26,851 bases of DNA, from contig CALCDT010000298.1 in NCBI GenBank assembly GCA_937900425.1, positions 1-26,851 on the forward strand, in the 5' to 3' direction. The position numbers and the translations under genes are program-made. Shown piece after piece: positions 7,839 to 16,850 of this stretch (the stretch's first letter is position 1; each line of letters opens with the position of its first letter). The notes under the pieces are model-generated. The model ran no database searches. It was not told the DNA's origin and saw nothing but the letters and a program-made list of their open reading frames with translations. The stretch comes from an uncultured Alphaproteobacteria bacterium. GTDB lineage: Bacteria > Pseudomonadota > Alphaproteobacteria > Rhizobiales > Pleomorphomonadaceae.

Positions 7839-8205
7839 CGTTCAGTTCCCTGAAGAAGCAGGGAGGTCTGCCAGAGCTGCTTGTGCTGCTGTTGCTTATT
7901 TCATTCCCGTGAAGAAGCGGGGATTTCCGCGAGGTTCGACATGCTGATGGTCGGCGGCAGTGTGGTTTCACTCCCCTGAAGAAGCGGGGAAGTCCGCGAG
8001 GAACTGCACGGCGCGGCATGTGATGCGCTCTGGGTTTCACTCCCCTGAAGAAGCGGGGAAGTCCGCGAGTGGTTCTCGACCGTCTATCCAAACCCGCAGA
8101 TGTTTCACTCCCCTGAAGAAGCGGGGAAGTCCGCGAGTTGGCTGCATCATGCAGAACGTTACGATGCAGGTTTCACTCCCCTGAAGAAGCGGGGAAGTCC
8201 GCGAG
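7839..8205 (-). CRISPR. CRISPR array B (4 intact repeats plus 2 decayed)
   Basis: Intact 36-base repeats at 7965-8000, 8034-8069, 8102-8137 and 8170-8205, ending GGGGAAGTCCGCGAG in plus-strand form. Two decayed repeats sit at the leader-distal left end, 7839-7874 and 7898-7933 (TTCATTCCCGTGAAGAAGC). Spacers are 31-33 bases, except 23 bases between the two decayed repeats. The leader starts at 8206, so the array is transcribed leftward. Confidence 0.97.
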
Positions 8206-8320
8206 GGACCTGGATCAAAAAGTGCCAGCAAAATGAGGCGCTTGCAAGCGGAACAAACAGGAGACGAAATCTGCCCGGAAAATGACATGAAAAGGCACGT
8301 TTTTGCCGCTCCTTGTTCTA
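8206..8320 (-). promoter_or_regulatory. Leader of array B
   Basis: Nearly identical to leader C (9086-9200) through GAAAATGACATGAAAAGGCA, and clearly related to leaders A and D. It contains the same paired TGCC..GAAAATGA-type direct repeat. It starts directly after the last repeat with GGACCTGGATC. Confidence 0.85.
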
Positions 8321-8415
8321 TTCATGTTCCTATTTCCCTTCCTCCCAGCCGGCCTCCAACGGAACCCGTGCCGCAGGCCGCCGGCAATTTCCCGCAGCCG
8401 CCGACGCCGCCCCGC

Positions 8416-8500
8416 TCACCCCCGCCTGCCGGCAGATTTCGCAAGATACGGCAGGCCGACCGGCCCGGCCGCCCCCTCCGGCGGCCACAGCGGCGGCAGA
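8416..8500 (-). pseudogene. C-terminal remnant of cas7-insertion
   Basis: Reads LPPLWPPEGAAGPVGLPYL and ends AKSAGRRG-stop, identical to the last residues of the full gene (9295-9378). No start or further homology lies upstream. It is a by-product of the array B/array C leader duplication. Confidence 0.88.
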
Positions 8501-8652
8501 GTGCGAATGCGGCCCCCGAGGCGGCCGCTCCGAGGAGGCCGCACGGCGCGGACCCGACGACGACCGCCTTTCCCGCGAGCCCAGCCAAGTCCGCCCGGCC
8601 GAAAGGCAGTGTCGAGAGCGGAGGCTGGACCACGAGCCGATCCTCCTCCCAC

Positions 8653-9085
8653 TCTCGCCGTCACCTATGAAGCGGACAAATCCGCAAGGCTATCCCCCGC
8701 CGCCCCGTCCGGAGCCGAGTTCCCCCCTTTGAGAGACGAGGTGGCTCGCGAGCTGGTGCGGCGGACGCCGGCACGGGATCACGTTTCACTCCCCTGAAGA
8801 AGCGGGGATGTCCGCGAGCGGTGACGGTCGACCCCGCCGGCATGTGGCTGTTTCACTCCCCTGAAGAAGCGGGGATGTCCGCGAGATCATGGCTCTCGCT
8901 GTCATCGGTTGGCAGGGGTTTCACTCCCCTGAAGAAGCGGGGATGTCCGCGAGACGGTATCTTCGGTGACGAGTTCGGCGACGAGTTTCACTCCCCTGAA
9001 GAAGCGGGGATGTCCGCGAGCCTGGACACCGTGAAGCCGCGGACACCCGGTTTCACTCCCCTGAAGAAGCGGGGATGTCCGCGAT
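8653..9085 (-). CRISPR. CRISPR array C (5 good repeats plus 2 strongly decayed)
   Basis: Good 36-base repeats at 8783-8818, 8850-8885, 8918-8953, 8985-9020 and 9050-9085, ending GGGGATGTCCGCGAG in plus-strand form. The leader-proximal repeat ends GCGAT instead of GCGAG. Spacers are 29-32 bases. Two heavily decayed repeats at the left end keep the spacing: 8717-8752 (about 21 of 36 positions match, ending CTCGCGAG) and 8653-8688 (TGAAGCGG and TCCGCAAG), with 30- and 28-base spacers. Transcription runs leftward from leader C. Bases 8501-8652, left of the array, hold nothing I can identify. Confidence 0.95.
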
Positions 9086-9200
9086 GGACCTGGAACAAAA
9101 AGTGCCAGCAAAATGAGGCGCTTGCAAGCGGAACAAACAGGAGACAAAATCTGCCCGGAAAATGACATGAAAAGGCACATTTTTGCCGTTCTTTGTTATC
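9086..9200 (-). promoter_or_regulatory. Leader of array C
   Basis: Same blocks as leaders A, B and D, including the paired TGCC..GAAAATGA motif. It lies between the array and the 3' end of the effector operon, so array C may also be read through from cas7-insertion (inference). Confidence 0.85.
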
Positions 9201-9294
9201 GTTATGCTCCAAATTCCCTCCTCCCCGCCGGCCTCCGACGGAACCCGTGCCGCGGGCCGCCGGCAATTGCCCGCAGCCGGCGACGCCGCCCGGC

Positions 9295-12096
9295 TCACCC
9301 CCGCCTGCCGGCAGATTTCGCAAGATATGGCAGGCCGACCGGCCCGGCCGCCCCCTCCGGCGGCCACAGCGGCGGCAGGGCGAGGTGCGGGCCCGTCGTC
9401 TCGTTGACGTTGGCGCCGAACCACTGAAAGTTCTCCCCGTTGGGGTTCGGCGGCACCGGCGGGCGGACCGGGTCGCCCTGACCGGCACGCGGATAATGCA
9501 CCGGCAGGCGATCGGGGAAGCCGGCCGCGGCGGTCTTGAAGGCGCGGATGACGGCGATCTCCTCGAAATCCGGCCGGCCGGCGAAGAGATCCGACAGCGC
9601 GGAGCGGAACGCCTCCAGCGGCCCGCCGTCCTCCAGCAGTGCGGCGACGGTGTCGTGGCGGCGCCCGCCGGCGGCGCCCTTCCCGTCGGGGCCGAGATAG
9701 TCCGCGGCAAGGGCCGCGCCGTCGGCGATCTCCACGGCGGCGAGTTCCGCCCGCACGCTGCCGAAGCCGAGCGGCTTGGCGTAGCCCATGCGGAAGAAAT
9801 GCCCCTCCGGCAGGGTCAGCAGGAAGACGAGGGCGCCGAGTTCGGCCGCCGACAGGTTGACGACGTCGATTTCGGCGAGGAACACGGTGCCGGGCGTGAC
9901 CCAGCCGGTGATCGAGCGGTTCTGGTCGCTCCGCCGCTCGCGCGGGTCGGTGGCGGGATGGACGTATTCGCGGTAGCAGGTGACGCCGTCCTGCTTCAGC
10001 GGCGCCGCGGGCCGCGCGAAGGCCTCGACCGCGTTCCAGTAGTTGGAAACCCCGGCGGCGTGGCGGTGGTGCGGATAGACCTTGCGCCCGCGGATCGCCT
10101 TCCTGCCCGGATTGCCGGTGTAGAAGCTTTCCGCGGCGTGGGCGGGGCCCTCCGTGGCCGGCGTGCCGGCGCGGTCGGCGCCGAGATAGAACCGCCCCTG
10201 CTGCGGCTTCGGCGTCGACAGGATGGCGAGCGGCAGGCCGTGGCCGTTGTCGATCTTTCTGAAGTCGGCGATGGGCTGATGCCCGGGAACGGGAACATGA
10301 TCGAGGGCGGCGATGCGCAACTGGCCGCGCCACATGTTGCGCCCGCCCCGCGACGAGCCTTTCTGCGAAACCCAGCCGAACACCCGGTCGGCGGGGGAGA
10401 GATCCTCCATCCGCTCCGCCGGCAGGATGTTGTCCGGCACGGCCTCGACGGGGGCGAAATCGCCGAGTTCCCGCGAGATCATGACGGGGTAGAGGCCGAC
10501 GAACTGTTTGCCGTCCCGTCCCATCAGGGCGTAGCAGAGGCTGCCGGGGCCGAGTTCGAGCGCGTCCGGCGCGTAGACGTGGCGGGAGAAGGCGGTCTTG
10601 CCCGGATCCTTGCCGAGATAGGCGTCGTCCGGATAGGTGCCGTTGCCGTGCTTGCGCTGCTGCTTGCGGGTGGTCTCGGCAACGGCGCGATAATCCTCCA
10701 CCAGCCGTTTCCAGCGCGCCTTCCACGTCTGAAGCTGCTCGGCGCCGATACGGGCGTCCGCCCCCCTGCGGCCTCCCGAAAGCGGCACGAAGAACACGCG
10801 CTCGTCGTGCTTGCGGCTGAAATTCTGGCCGGTGAGGCAGACGTAGCCGATCGCCTTGATCTCCTTCTGGACGACATACTCGTGGCTGCCACCCCTGCGC
10901 AGGCCCTGGCTGGCCTGCGGCGGCAGCGCGGCCGGATCGTGGCCGCGACGAATGTCCTCCACGCGCCAGTATTCGAAGACCTTTTCGCCCTTGTCGTTCG
11001 ATTTTCTGACCTTCCTCAACCAGCAGACGACCGCCTCGCCATGCTGCGGTTCGGCGCCGCCGGGATAGCGGACACGGCTCGACGCGAGGTTGGGTCCGCC
11101 GGTGTTTTCGCCGGCGCGATTGTCGTAGGTCGGGAGCCATGCGGCATACATTTCCCCATTCGGGGCCTGCCAGAGTCCGCGTCCCTGTCGCGCCCTCGGA
11201 TTCCAGGTCGGAGCCTTCGTCTCCCATGACGGACCCGCCGCCGGCGTGTGGTCCCCCATCCAGAGTTCCAGTGCCGCGCCGTCGTCGGAAATGCGGGCCG
11301 GGATCATGCCGAGGCCCTCGGAGGCGTTCATCCGCCGCCCGGGCAACTCGCCGTGCTCGCCGGTGTTGAAGACGCCGAACCGCGAGACCGTCACCGCCTC
11401 GTAGGCCGCCCGCAGCACACCCTTGAAAGACGTGATCGGCAGCACCGGCCGGCCGCCCTCTTCCAGAACACCCACGGTGACGTGGCCCCGGTCGTCCCGG
11501 TCCTCGCGGGACGTGTCGCCGACGATGAGCGGCGTCGCCACTGTGAGGTTCACCGTCAGTCGTCCGCTGAAACGGTCCGGCTGATAGGCGTGATGGCCGC
11601 AGGGCGCGTGGTGCGACAGCGGGTTGCCCGCCTTCGGAATGCCGTCCGGCGTCGGAATGAAATTGTAGGGGTTGTGGAAATGGCTCTCCGCCTTCGCCGT
11701 GCGACGCCACGACGCCGGCTGGGGGAAAGGGGCGCCGCGCTCCCTCCGCGCCTCCGCTGCGGCGGCCTCCGCCTGTCGCCGGGCCGCCTCGATGGCGAGC
11801 CGCTCCTGCCGGGCGGCCTCCTCCAGCTTTTCCCGCGCGGCGCGGGCGAACGTCTCGTCGGCGGGCCAAACCCGAACGAGATTGGGCATTTTCAGCGTGA
11901 AGAACACGGGCTGCGAAAAGCCGGCCGGCGCGGCGGCTTCGTCGAGATAGCGCAGCGCGTCGTCGAGGACGCGCTCGACAGCCAGGCCCTTGCGCGACTC
12001 CGTCTTCCCCTTGAACTCCCATTCGAGGACCCAGATCAGCCTGCCGCCTTCGACTATGCGTGTCAGCGTTCCGCGCTGGTGCGGCTGCTCAGTCAT
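9295..12096 (-). CDS. cas7-insertion: Type III-D effector subunit Cas7-insertion (TIGR03986 RAMP family)
   Basis: A 933-residue RAMP protein, last gene of the effector operon. The N-terminal 170 residues include RGTLTRIVEGGRLIWVLEWE, an Ala/Glu/Arg-rich helix (about 85-130) and the family-typical FHNPYNFIPTPD. The Cas7 core starts near 175: LTVNLTVATPLIVGD, then PVLPITSFKGVLRAAYEAVT, the conserved Cas7 block. A long insertion in the middle gives the family its name, and FFRMGYAKPLGFGSVRAEL is the closing RAMP glycine-rich motif. In type III-Dv complexes this subunit caps one end of the Cas7 filament. ATG 12096 follows GGAGCG and overlaps the csx19 end by 8 bases; a GTG at 12111 is an alternative. 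A 3'-end remnant of this gene lies beside leader B. Confidence 0.92.
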   Translation of the reverse strand: MTEQPHQRGTLTRIVEGGRLIWVLEWEFKGKTESRKGLAVERVLDDALRYLDEAAAPAGFSQPVFFTLKMPNLVRVWPADETFARAAREKLEEAARQERLAIEAARRQAEAAAAEARRERGAPFPQPASWRRTAKAESHFHNPYNFIPTPDGIPKAGNPLSHHAPCGHHAYQPDRFSGRLTVNLTVATPLIVGDTSREDRDDRGHVTVGVLEEGGRPVLPITSFKGVLRAAYEAVTVSRFGVFNTGEHGELPGRRMNASEGLGMIPARISDDGAALELWMGDHTPAAGPSWETKAPTWNPRARQGRGLWQAPNGEMYAAWLPTYDNRAGENTGGPNLASSRVRYPGGAEPQHGEAVVCWLRKVRKSNDKGEKVFEYWRVEDIRRGHDPAALPPQASQGLRRGGSHEYVVQKEIKAIGYVCLTGQNFSRKHDERVFFVPLSGGRRGADARIGAEQLQTWKARWKRLVEDYRAVAETTRKQQRKHGNGTYPDDAYLGKDPGKTAFSRHVYAPDALELGPGSLCYALMGRDGKQFVGLYPVMISRELGDFAPVEAVPDNILPAERMEDLSPADRVFGWVSQKGSSRGGRNMWRGQLRIAALDHVPVPGHQPIADFRKIDNGHGLPLAILSTPKPQQGRFYLGADRAGTPATEGPAHAAESFYTGNPGRKAIRGRKVYPHHRHAAGVSNYWNAVEAFARPAAPLKQDGVTCYREYVHPATDPRERRSDQNRSITGWVTPGTVFLAEIDVVNLSAAELGALVFLLTLPEGHFFRMGYAKPLGFGSVRAELAAVEIADGAALAADYLGPDGKGAAGGRRHDTVAALLEDGGPLEAFRSALSDLFAGRPDFEEIAVIRAFKTAAAGFPDRLPVHYPRAGQGDPVRPPVPPNPNGENFQWFGANVNETTGPHLALPPLWPPEGAAGPVGLPYLAKSAGRRG

Positions 12097-12688
12097 GATC
12101 GTCGCTCCCACGCCCCGATTTCTGTTGTCCCGCCGCGACCCTGAGACCGGTCAGTCTCTGGGCGAGTACGAACGCGTTGCCGTCTCGGCCGAAGGCGACG
12201 TGTTCTTCCGCGGTCAATTCGAGCGCAGCCCCTGCCGATGCGGCCAGTGGCACGGGCAGCGGGCGAATACGCGCGCTCGTCATCCGGCACCAGCCAGGAC
12301 GATCGGCCGCCTCGGCCTTGCCCCAGAGACGATAGGTCCGCGGGAGAGTTTCGCTCGCGACCTCATAGGCTTCAGCCCCCTCGCAAGCCGCCGTCGTGGT
12401 GACGAGGAGCCGGCCTTTCTCCGCGCCGGTGCGCTGCCAATGCGCATCCGTCGATGCCCCGAACAGGCGGATTTCATAGGCGGCAGTCATCAACGCGGCG
12501 GCATCGCCGTCGATCGATTCCACGATCCCCTCGCCGATGACGCGCAGCATGTCCATCCGTGCCCGTGACAACGACAAACCGAAGGAGATATCCGCGGTGA
12601 GCGAAAGGCTCGAAAGGGAGGCGAGGATTCCCGTCGGCGGGATCCCGTCGAGCAAGAGGCGCGAGAGTTGCGTGGTCGCGATGGTCAT
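12089..12688 (-). CDS. csx19: Type III-D associated protein Csx19 (TIGR03984)
   Basis: A 199-residue protein. The family pattern is seen in YEIRLFGASTDAHWQRTG followed by GRLLVTT, then TYRLWGKA, GWCRMTSARIRPLPVPLA and a final DGNAFVLAQRLTGLRVA. Csx19 is a small structural subunit found only with type III-D complexes. The start overlaps the cas7-2x stop as ATGA (12685-12688), and its own end overlaps the next start, so translation is probably coupled. This gene, together with the fused Cas7 proteins, identifies the subtype. Confidence 0.85.
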   Translation of the reverse strand: MTIATTQLSRLLLDGIPPTGILASLSSLSLTADISFGLSLSRARMDMLRVIGEGIVESIDGDAAALMTAAYEIRLFGASTDAHWQRTGAEKGRLLVTTTAACEGAEAYEVASETLPRTYRLWGKAEAADRPGWCRMTSARIRPLPVPLAASAGAALELTAEEHVAFGRDGNAFVLAQRLTGLRVAAGQQKSGRGSDDHD

Positions 12689-14361
12689 GACGCCGTCTCC
12701 ACCGCGGACTTCACCTCATTCCAATAGCTTCGCCAGACGTCGGCGAGATGCGCCGCCGCGGCCCTGGCCTCTCCGCTCTCCGACAGAATCGTGCCGGTGA
12801 GGAAGCAATCGAGCAGGACGCTTCCGACCTTTGCGAGGTCTTCGCCGCTGATCGACCGCGGGGCCAACCCGAATTTCCTGGCAGCGCCTTCGCCGACCTC
12901 GACGATCTCGATCTTTTCGAGGGCGATGCTGCCAAGGCCGCGGTTGGCACCAAAGCCCACCGGAATGCGCCCCTTGGCAAGATCGCGGAGCAGGAAAAGC
13001 AGCAGCACCATCGCGGCATCGGGTGATTGTGGATCGCCATTCGCTCCGAGACGGTCGGTATCCAAGGTCATGCGAATGACGCCGCCGCTTCGTCCGGGTT
13101 CAAGGCGATTGAAGAGCGGTCCCTTGGACGCTCCTCCCGTCCAGCGGTCGATGGCGACGTGCTGGGAAATCCGCGCGCCCCCCCATTTCAGCGCGTCGAT
13201 CGCGTTCTGGGCACTCCGCACGGCATTCGCGATATCGGCGTCGGCCCCCGCCCCGACGACGCTTTGCTGCTCTGCCGGCGACAGTTGCGGTCCGAAACGG
13301 CAGTCGTCGACGCTGAGCGCGCCCCGCCCGATCCGGCTCGCCTTCTCGTTGGTGGCCGACTCCTTCGATCTCCCCGGTCCGCCGAACAGGCACTCCACGA
13401 GCGACAGGGCGATCTGGTCGAGATGATGTGGCGAGAGCGCCCCGAAGTCACCGCGCAGGGTACGACAGATGCGCTCGGCCTGCGCCCTGAGCACGCCTTT
13501 GATCGAGGCGCCGGTCAGCACCAGCGCATAGCCGGGCGTTTCGCCGTCTCGCCCGCCGGTGAGCAGGGGCATCGCGTCGATGGTGGCGCCTTGCAGCCCT
13601 GCCTGACTGAAAACCGGCGTCCGCGCCGTCCAATGCAGACGGAATTCCACGCGCCCGGCGATCGATGGCCGTATGACGCCTTCCTTGAGTTCAATTCTCG
13701 CAGGGTCATCCTGGCCCGGAGGACGAAGTCGTGCCAGCACGCCTGATGCGCTGCTCATATCAAACCGACGCAGCACGACATCCGAGGCGTGGAGCCTGCC
13801 GAGGCCGCTTGTCTTGGCCGCTCCGAAGCGGATATCGCCGGCTTCCAGCGCCTTCAGCAGCATGACGAGGCAGGTTTCCGCCTCATCGGCCGCCATCTCC
13901 GGAAGTTTGGGCTTAATGGTATCCCTCGGCACCGGGACTTCCAGGCGCAAGCGAAGGCCGAAAGTGGTTCCGGCCGGAAGAACCTGTCGGTCGTATTTGA
14001 TCCGTTCCGCCGCCGCTCCGCTGTAGCGATCAATGCCGACGCCCTCGCGCAATTCGGCAACGAGACCAGCCGGCACGGTCGCCGGAGCGTCTTCGATGGT
14101 GATGAAGCTCGCGTATCCGAGGCTCTGGCGGTGGCCTTTCTCTTCCACAGCCCCCCAGATCCGGTCGTCGCCGAACACGTCGCGCCACCAGGCGCGGATC
14201 GGGCCGGCGAGGCTGGTTCCGGGCAGGTAGGGCTGGCCGCGTCCGTCGACGGCGATCGGCGCGTCCTGAATATGTTCGTCGTCACTGTTACCGATGTGGA
14301 TGGCGACGGCTGCGGTGAGCACAGCCTCGACATCAAACAGCACGAGGCATTTCCGAGCCAT
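12685..14361 (-). CDS. cas7-2x: Type III-D effector subunit Cas7-2x (two Cas7 domains fused)
   Basis: A 558-residue RAMP protein with two Csm3-like Cas7 domains. Domain 1 (about 1-235) has HIGNSDDEHIQDAPIAVD followed by GQPYLPGTSLAGPIRAWW; D33 lines up with the RNA-cutting aspartate of Csm3. It closes with IRFGAAKTSGLGRLHASD. Domain 2 (about 240-558) has LHWTARTPVFSQAG, D262 in ATIDAMPLL and VLTGASIKGVLRAQAERI, and closes with IPVGFGANRGLGSIALEKIE. Both catalytic-type aspartates are present, so two RNA cleavage sites are predicted (known for the family, inferred here). ATG 14361 sits two bases after the cas7-5-11 stop. Confidence 0.92.
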   Translation of the reverse strand: MARKCLVLFDVEAVLTAAVAIHIGNSDDEHIQDAPIAVDGRGQPYLPGTSLAGPIRAWWRDVFGDDRIWGAVEEKGHRQSLGYASFITIEDAPATVPAGLVAELREGVGIDRYSGAAAERIKYDRQVLPAGTTFGLRLRLEVPVPRDTIKPKLPEMAADEAETCLVMLLKALEAGDIRFGAAKTSGLGRLHASDVVLRRFDMSSASGVLARLRPPGQDDPARIELKEGVIRPSIAGRVEFRLHWTARTPVFSQAGLQGATIDAMPLLTGGRDGETPGYALVLTGASIKGVLRAQAERICRTLRGDFGALSPHHLDQIALSLVECLFGGPGRSKESATNEKASRIGRGALSVDDCRFGPQLSPAEQQSVVGAGADADIANAVRSAQNAIDALKWGGARISQHVAIDRWTGGASKGPLFNRLEPGRSGGVIRMTLDTDRLGANGDPQSPDAAMVLLLFLLRDLAKGRIPVGFGANRGLGSIALEKIEIVEVGEGAARKFGLAPRSISGEDLAKVGSVLLDCFLTGTILSESGEARAAAAHLADVWRSYWNEVKSAVETAS

Positions 14362-14363
14362 TG

Positions 14364-16850
14364 TCAGGCCTCCACCGGCACCGAAGAGGCCGCCACATCG
14401 TCTGCCCCTTCGCCGGAGCGCTTGTGCTGGCGGATCGCGGCGAACAGGAATTCGGCCGTCGCCTTGGCCGCCCATTGCGCTCGGACCTCTTCAGCCGTGG
14501 AGACGATGGTGGCCGGGAGAAGGGCTTCGTCGAAAGCCTGCTTGCGGTGCCTTTCGAGAATTTCCCAGATCGAAACCAGCTCGTCGCCTATCCGGGTAGT
14601 CTTCTCGTCGCCGGAAGACAAAAGATCGTGCAGAACACCAATCGTCGCCTTGCCGCCCCACTTGCGCGCGCGATGGTCGGCCGCCGCGATCTTGCGAAGA
14701 AATTCACACGCGGCGGAAAAATTCGGCCGATCGCCAGCTGCGTCGATGAGGCCCCTCAGCGTGCCGAGTTGGCTCATCGGCGGCGACGGTTCGCGGCCCG
14801 CCTTCCAGCCGAGCATGCCCCCGCGGATGCTTTCGTCCGCGGCTGCGAGTTCCGCGAAGGTCCGTAGCACGTCGAGGACGGCTGCGCGCTCGACGATCTC
14901 CAGAAACGATTCGAGGTGGTTCTGTTTGGCTGTGTCCCGCAGTTCGGCGTTTTCTGCCCGATGCCGCTCGTTCGCCTGCGGCGAGGTCTCGCCGCTTGCG
15001 CCGCGGCACTCACCCACAGTCTGCGGGGGCGGGTTCAATGCCTGTCCGGTCAAAATGCCGGGCGCGATGCAAATCTCGCCGTATCCCTCGCCTCGGCGCT
15101 CGCCGAGCCCGGTGACGGCAAGTCGCTCGAGCACCATCGCAGGCACGTCGTCAGCACCCGCCAGCACGATGACGGACCCGGCCGCGACGGCGGTCAACGA
15201 CGGTCGCGGCAAACCCCAGGCACCGATCCAGCCGTCGAGACGGCGAAAGCGCACCTCGCTTTCACCGGGCAACATGCGGGCTTCGACGCCCGCCTCCACG
15301 AGAAGGTCGCAGAGGGCTTCAAGCGGCTGCGATGGCGCTCCCACAGGCAATACGAGATCGCTCGCGACGAGAAGTCGGAGGCGCCCGTCAGCACTGTTCG
15401 ACGCGACCGGTTGCGGCCCCGGATCGGCACCGACGACGGTCACCGTCGCGGCGCCGTAGCCGGTCATCCGGGCGCGGCCGAGCCGGGCGAATGCCTTTTG
15501 GCCGACCAGCTTTCCGGCGGCGCTGGCGGGCAGCAGCGAACCGTCGATGACGATAGCCCCGCGCAGCCGTGTCCCCGGCTTCATGGCTTCCTGCACGTAG
15601 ACGCCGCCGCCGGCGTCCTCGGTCGGCTTCTGTTTGGCGTCGTCGACGGCGTTGTGCGTGCGCAGGCCGGTTTCCGGTCTTGCTGCAAAGCGCACGCCTT
15701 TGCCGGGCGTCGCCTCGGCGAGGCAATAGCCGGAACGGAGCGGTCTGTACTGTGCCCCGCCATCGTCGGCCTGCGGTCGAACACGCAGAGACCCGCGTGC
15801 GCCTCCCGGCCACGGGCTGGATGCGTCGTCCTTCTTTTCCTCAAGGATGAAGGGAACCGGAAGGGCGCGGTTGCCGTCGGCGAGCGGCGTGGCTGCGAGC
15901 ACCCGCGCCCGCCCGGCCGAAACCGCGGCGAAGAAGTCGTCCTCGGCGACACCGACCCCGGCGAGCAATCTGGCGGCGGCAGAGAGGAGGAACGTTCCGG
16001 GCACGAAGTCCAGCGTGCTGGTGAGATTGCCCTCCACCTTGCTGGCGATGGTCGTCGGCGCGGTGAGTTCGACGTCGAGGCCGAAGCGGAGCGTTTCGCC
16101 GATGCCCGCGGCATCGCCATAATGCACGATGCGGTCCTGCGTCGGCACTGCAACGTCGACGGGAGCTTCGTGATCGGCGGCCAGACGGTTCACCGCCTCC
16201 TCGACGAGGTCGTCGCCCGCCTTGCCCTTTTCGACGACTTCGATACGGCAGCGCCCGGCGCCGCGGCGACGATCGCCGCCGAGACGCTCGACGAGACGAA
16301 GCGAGGCGAGGGCGAACGCCTTCAGCTTGTTATCGACGTCCTCATCCCCGGTCTCGGCGATGGAGACTTCGCAGGCCAGGACGGCATCGGCCCTGGCGAT
16401 CTCGTCGAAGCGGAGGAAATCGTCCTTTGCCCGGCCAGTTTCCGGATCGATGGCGACGCCGCTCTTGATGAAGGTGAACGCCTGCCGCGCCTTGGGGCGC
16501 GGCTCGAGCAGGCGTCCGAGTTCGTCAGGGAAGCGGGCATCGCCGACCGTGAGGAGGCCGGGGATCGGCCCGGTTTCGCGGCCCGCGCCTCCATCCAGCG
16601 CCGGCTGGCTGCCGAACAGATGGTCGACCGCCCGTGCCCAGCCGCCGCCGGCGGCGCCGCCGTCGAGTCCATGGGCGAGCGTCTCGGCGGCATCGCGCCA
16701 GATGCCGCGCAGGGTCGTCGAGGGCACGAAGGGCAGATCGCGCACGTCGCGCGCCACGATGCCGTCGACGGAGCCTTGCCGTCCGGTGCCGGTGCCGATC
16801 CGCCAGTCGGACAGCATTTCGAGGCGCAGGCGAAAGGATTGGTCGCTCAT
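14364..16850 (-). CDS. cas7-5-11: Type III-D effector subunit Cas7-Cas5-Cas11 natural fusion
   Basis: An 828-residue fusion. The N-terminal Cas7 domain (1 to about 245) shows LSDWRIGTGTGRQGSVDGIV and DLPFVPSTTLRGIWRDAA, with D29 in the catalytic-aspartate position. A Cas5/Csx10-like RAMP domain follows (about 250-620): TAPTTIASKVEGN, then the closing LGERRGEGYGEI near 581-593. A helical domain (about 625-828) resembles the Cas11 small subunit: FLEIVERAAVLDVLRTFAEL and FLRKIAAADHRARKWGG. This domain order defines III-D2/III-Dv and is one of the intermediates considered on the way to the single-protein III-E effectors. ATG 16850 overlaps the cas10 stop as ATGA. The open frame continues far upstream inside cas10, but that part is shadow. 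Confidence 0.9.
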   Translation of the reverse strand: MSDQSFRLRLEMLSDWRIGTGTGRQGSVDGIVARDVRDLPFVPSTTLRGIWRDAAETLAHGLDGGAAGGGWARAVDHLFGSQPALDGGAGRETGPIPGLLTVGDARFPDELGRLLEPRPKARQAFTFIKSGVAIDPETGRAKDDFLRFDEIARADAVLACEVSIAETGDEDVDNKLKAFALASLRLVERLGGDRRRGAGRCRIEVVEKGKAGDDLVEEAVNRLAADHEAPVDVAVPTQDRIVHYGDAAGIGETLRFGLDVELTAPTTIASKVEGNLTSTLDFVPGTFLLSAAARLLAGVGVAEDDFFAAVSAGRARVLAATPLADGNRALPVPFILEEKKDDASSPWPGGARGSLRVRPQADDGGAQYRPLRSGYCLAEATPGKGVRFAARPETGLRTHNAVDDAKQKPTEDAGGGVYVQEAMKPGTRLRGAIVIDGSLLPASAAGKLVGQKAFARLGRARMTGYGAATVTVVGADPGPQPVASNSADGRLRLLVASDLVLPVGAPSQPLEALCDLLVEAGVEARMLPGESEVRFRRLDGWIGAWGLPRPSLTAVAAGSVIVLAGADDVPAMVLERLAVTGLGERRGEGYGEICIAPGILTGQALNPPPQTVGECRGASGETSPQANERHRAENAELRDTAKQNHLESFLEIVERAAVLDVLRTFAELAAADESIRGGMLGWKAGREPSPPMSQLGTLRGLIDAAGDRPNFSAACEFLRKIAAADHRARKWGGKATIGVLHDLLSSGDEKTTRIGDELVSIWEILERHRKQAFDEALLPATIVSTAEEVRAQWAAKATAEFLFAAIRQHKRSGEGADDVAASSVPVEA

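Larger units (their letters stand above)
8206..8500. repeat. Segmental duplication: leader plus 3' end of cas7-insertion (copy of 9086-9379)
   Basis: The leader and the following stretch match 9086-9379 with an offset of 879-880 bases. By eye the block 8340-8500 differs from its copy at only about seven positions. Similarity is lower for some 30 bases just left of it and ends at about 8500, where the functional copy continues into the cas7-insertion gene. An array-leader-cas end unit was therefore copied, and only a stub of the gene came with it. Confidence 0.85.

Noticed and set aside
9193..11229. A 678-codon plus-strand open frame opposite cas7-insertion
   Set aside because: Antisense shadow with no recognisable domain and repetitive Ala/Gly/Arg composition.
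9053..12022. A 989-codon open frame overlapping cas7-insertion
   Set aside because: Low-complexity Arg/Gly/Ala text typical of a shifted frame in GC-rich DNA; it also runs through leader C and a repeat.
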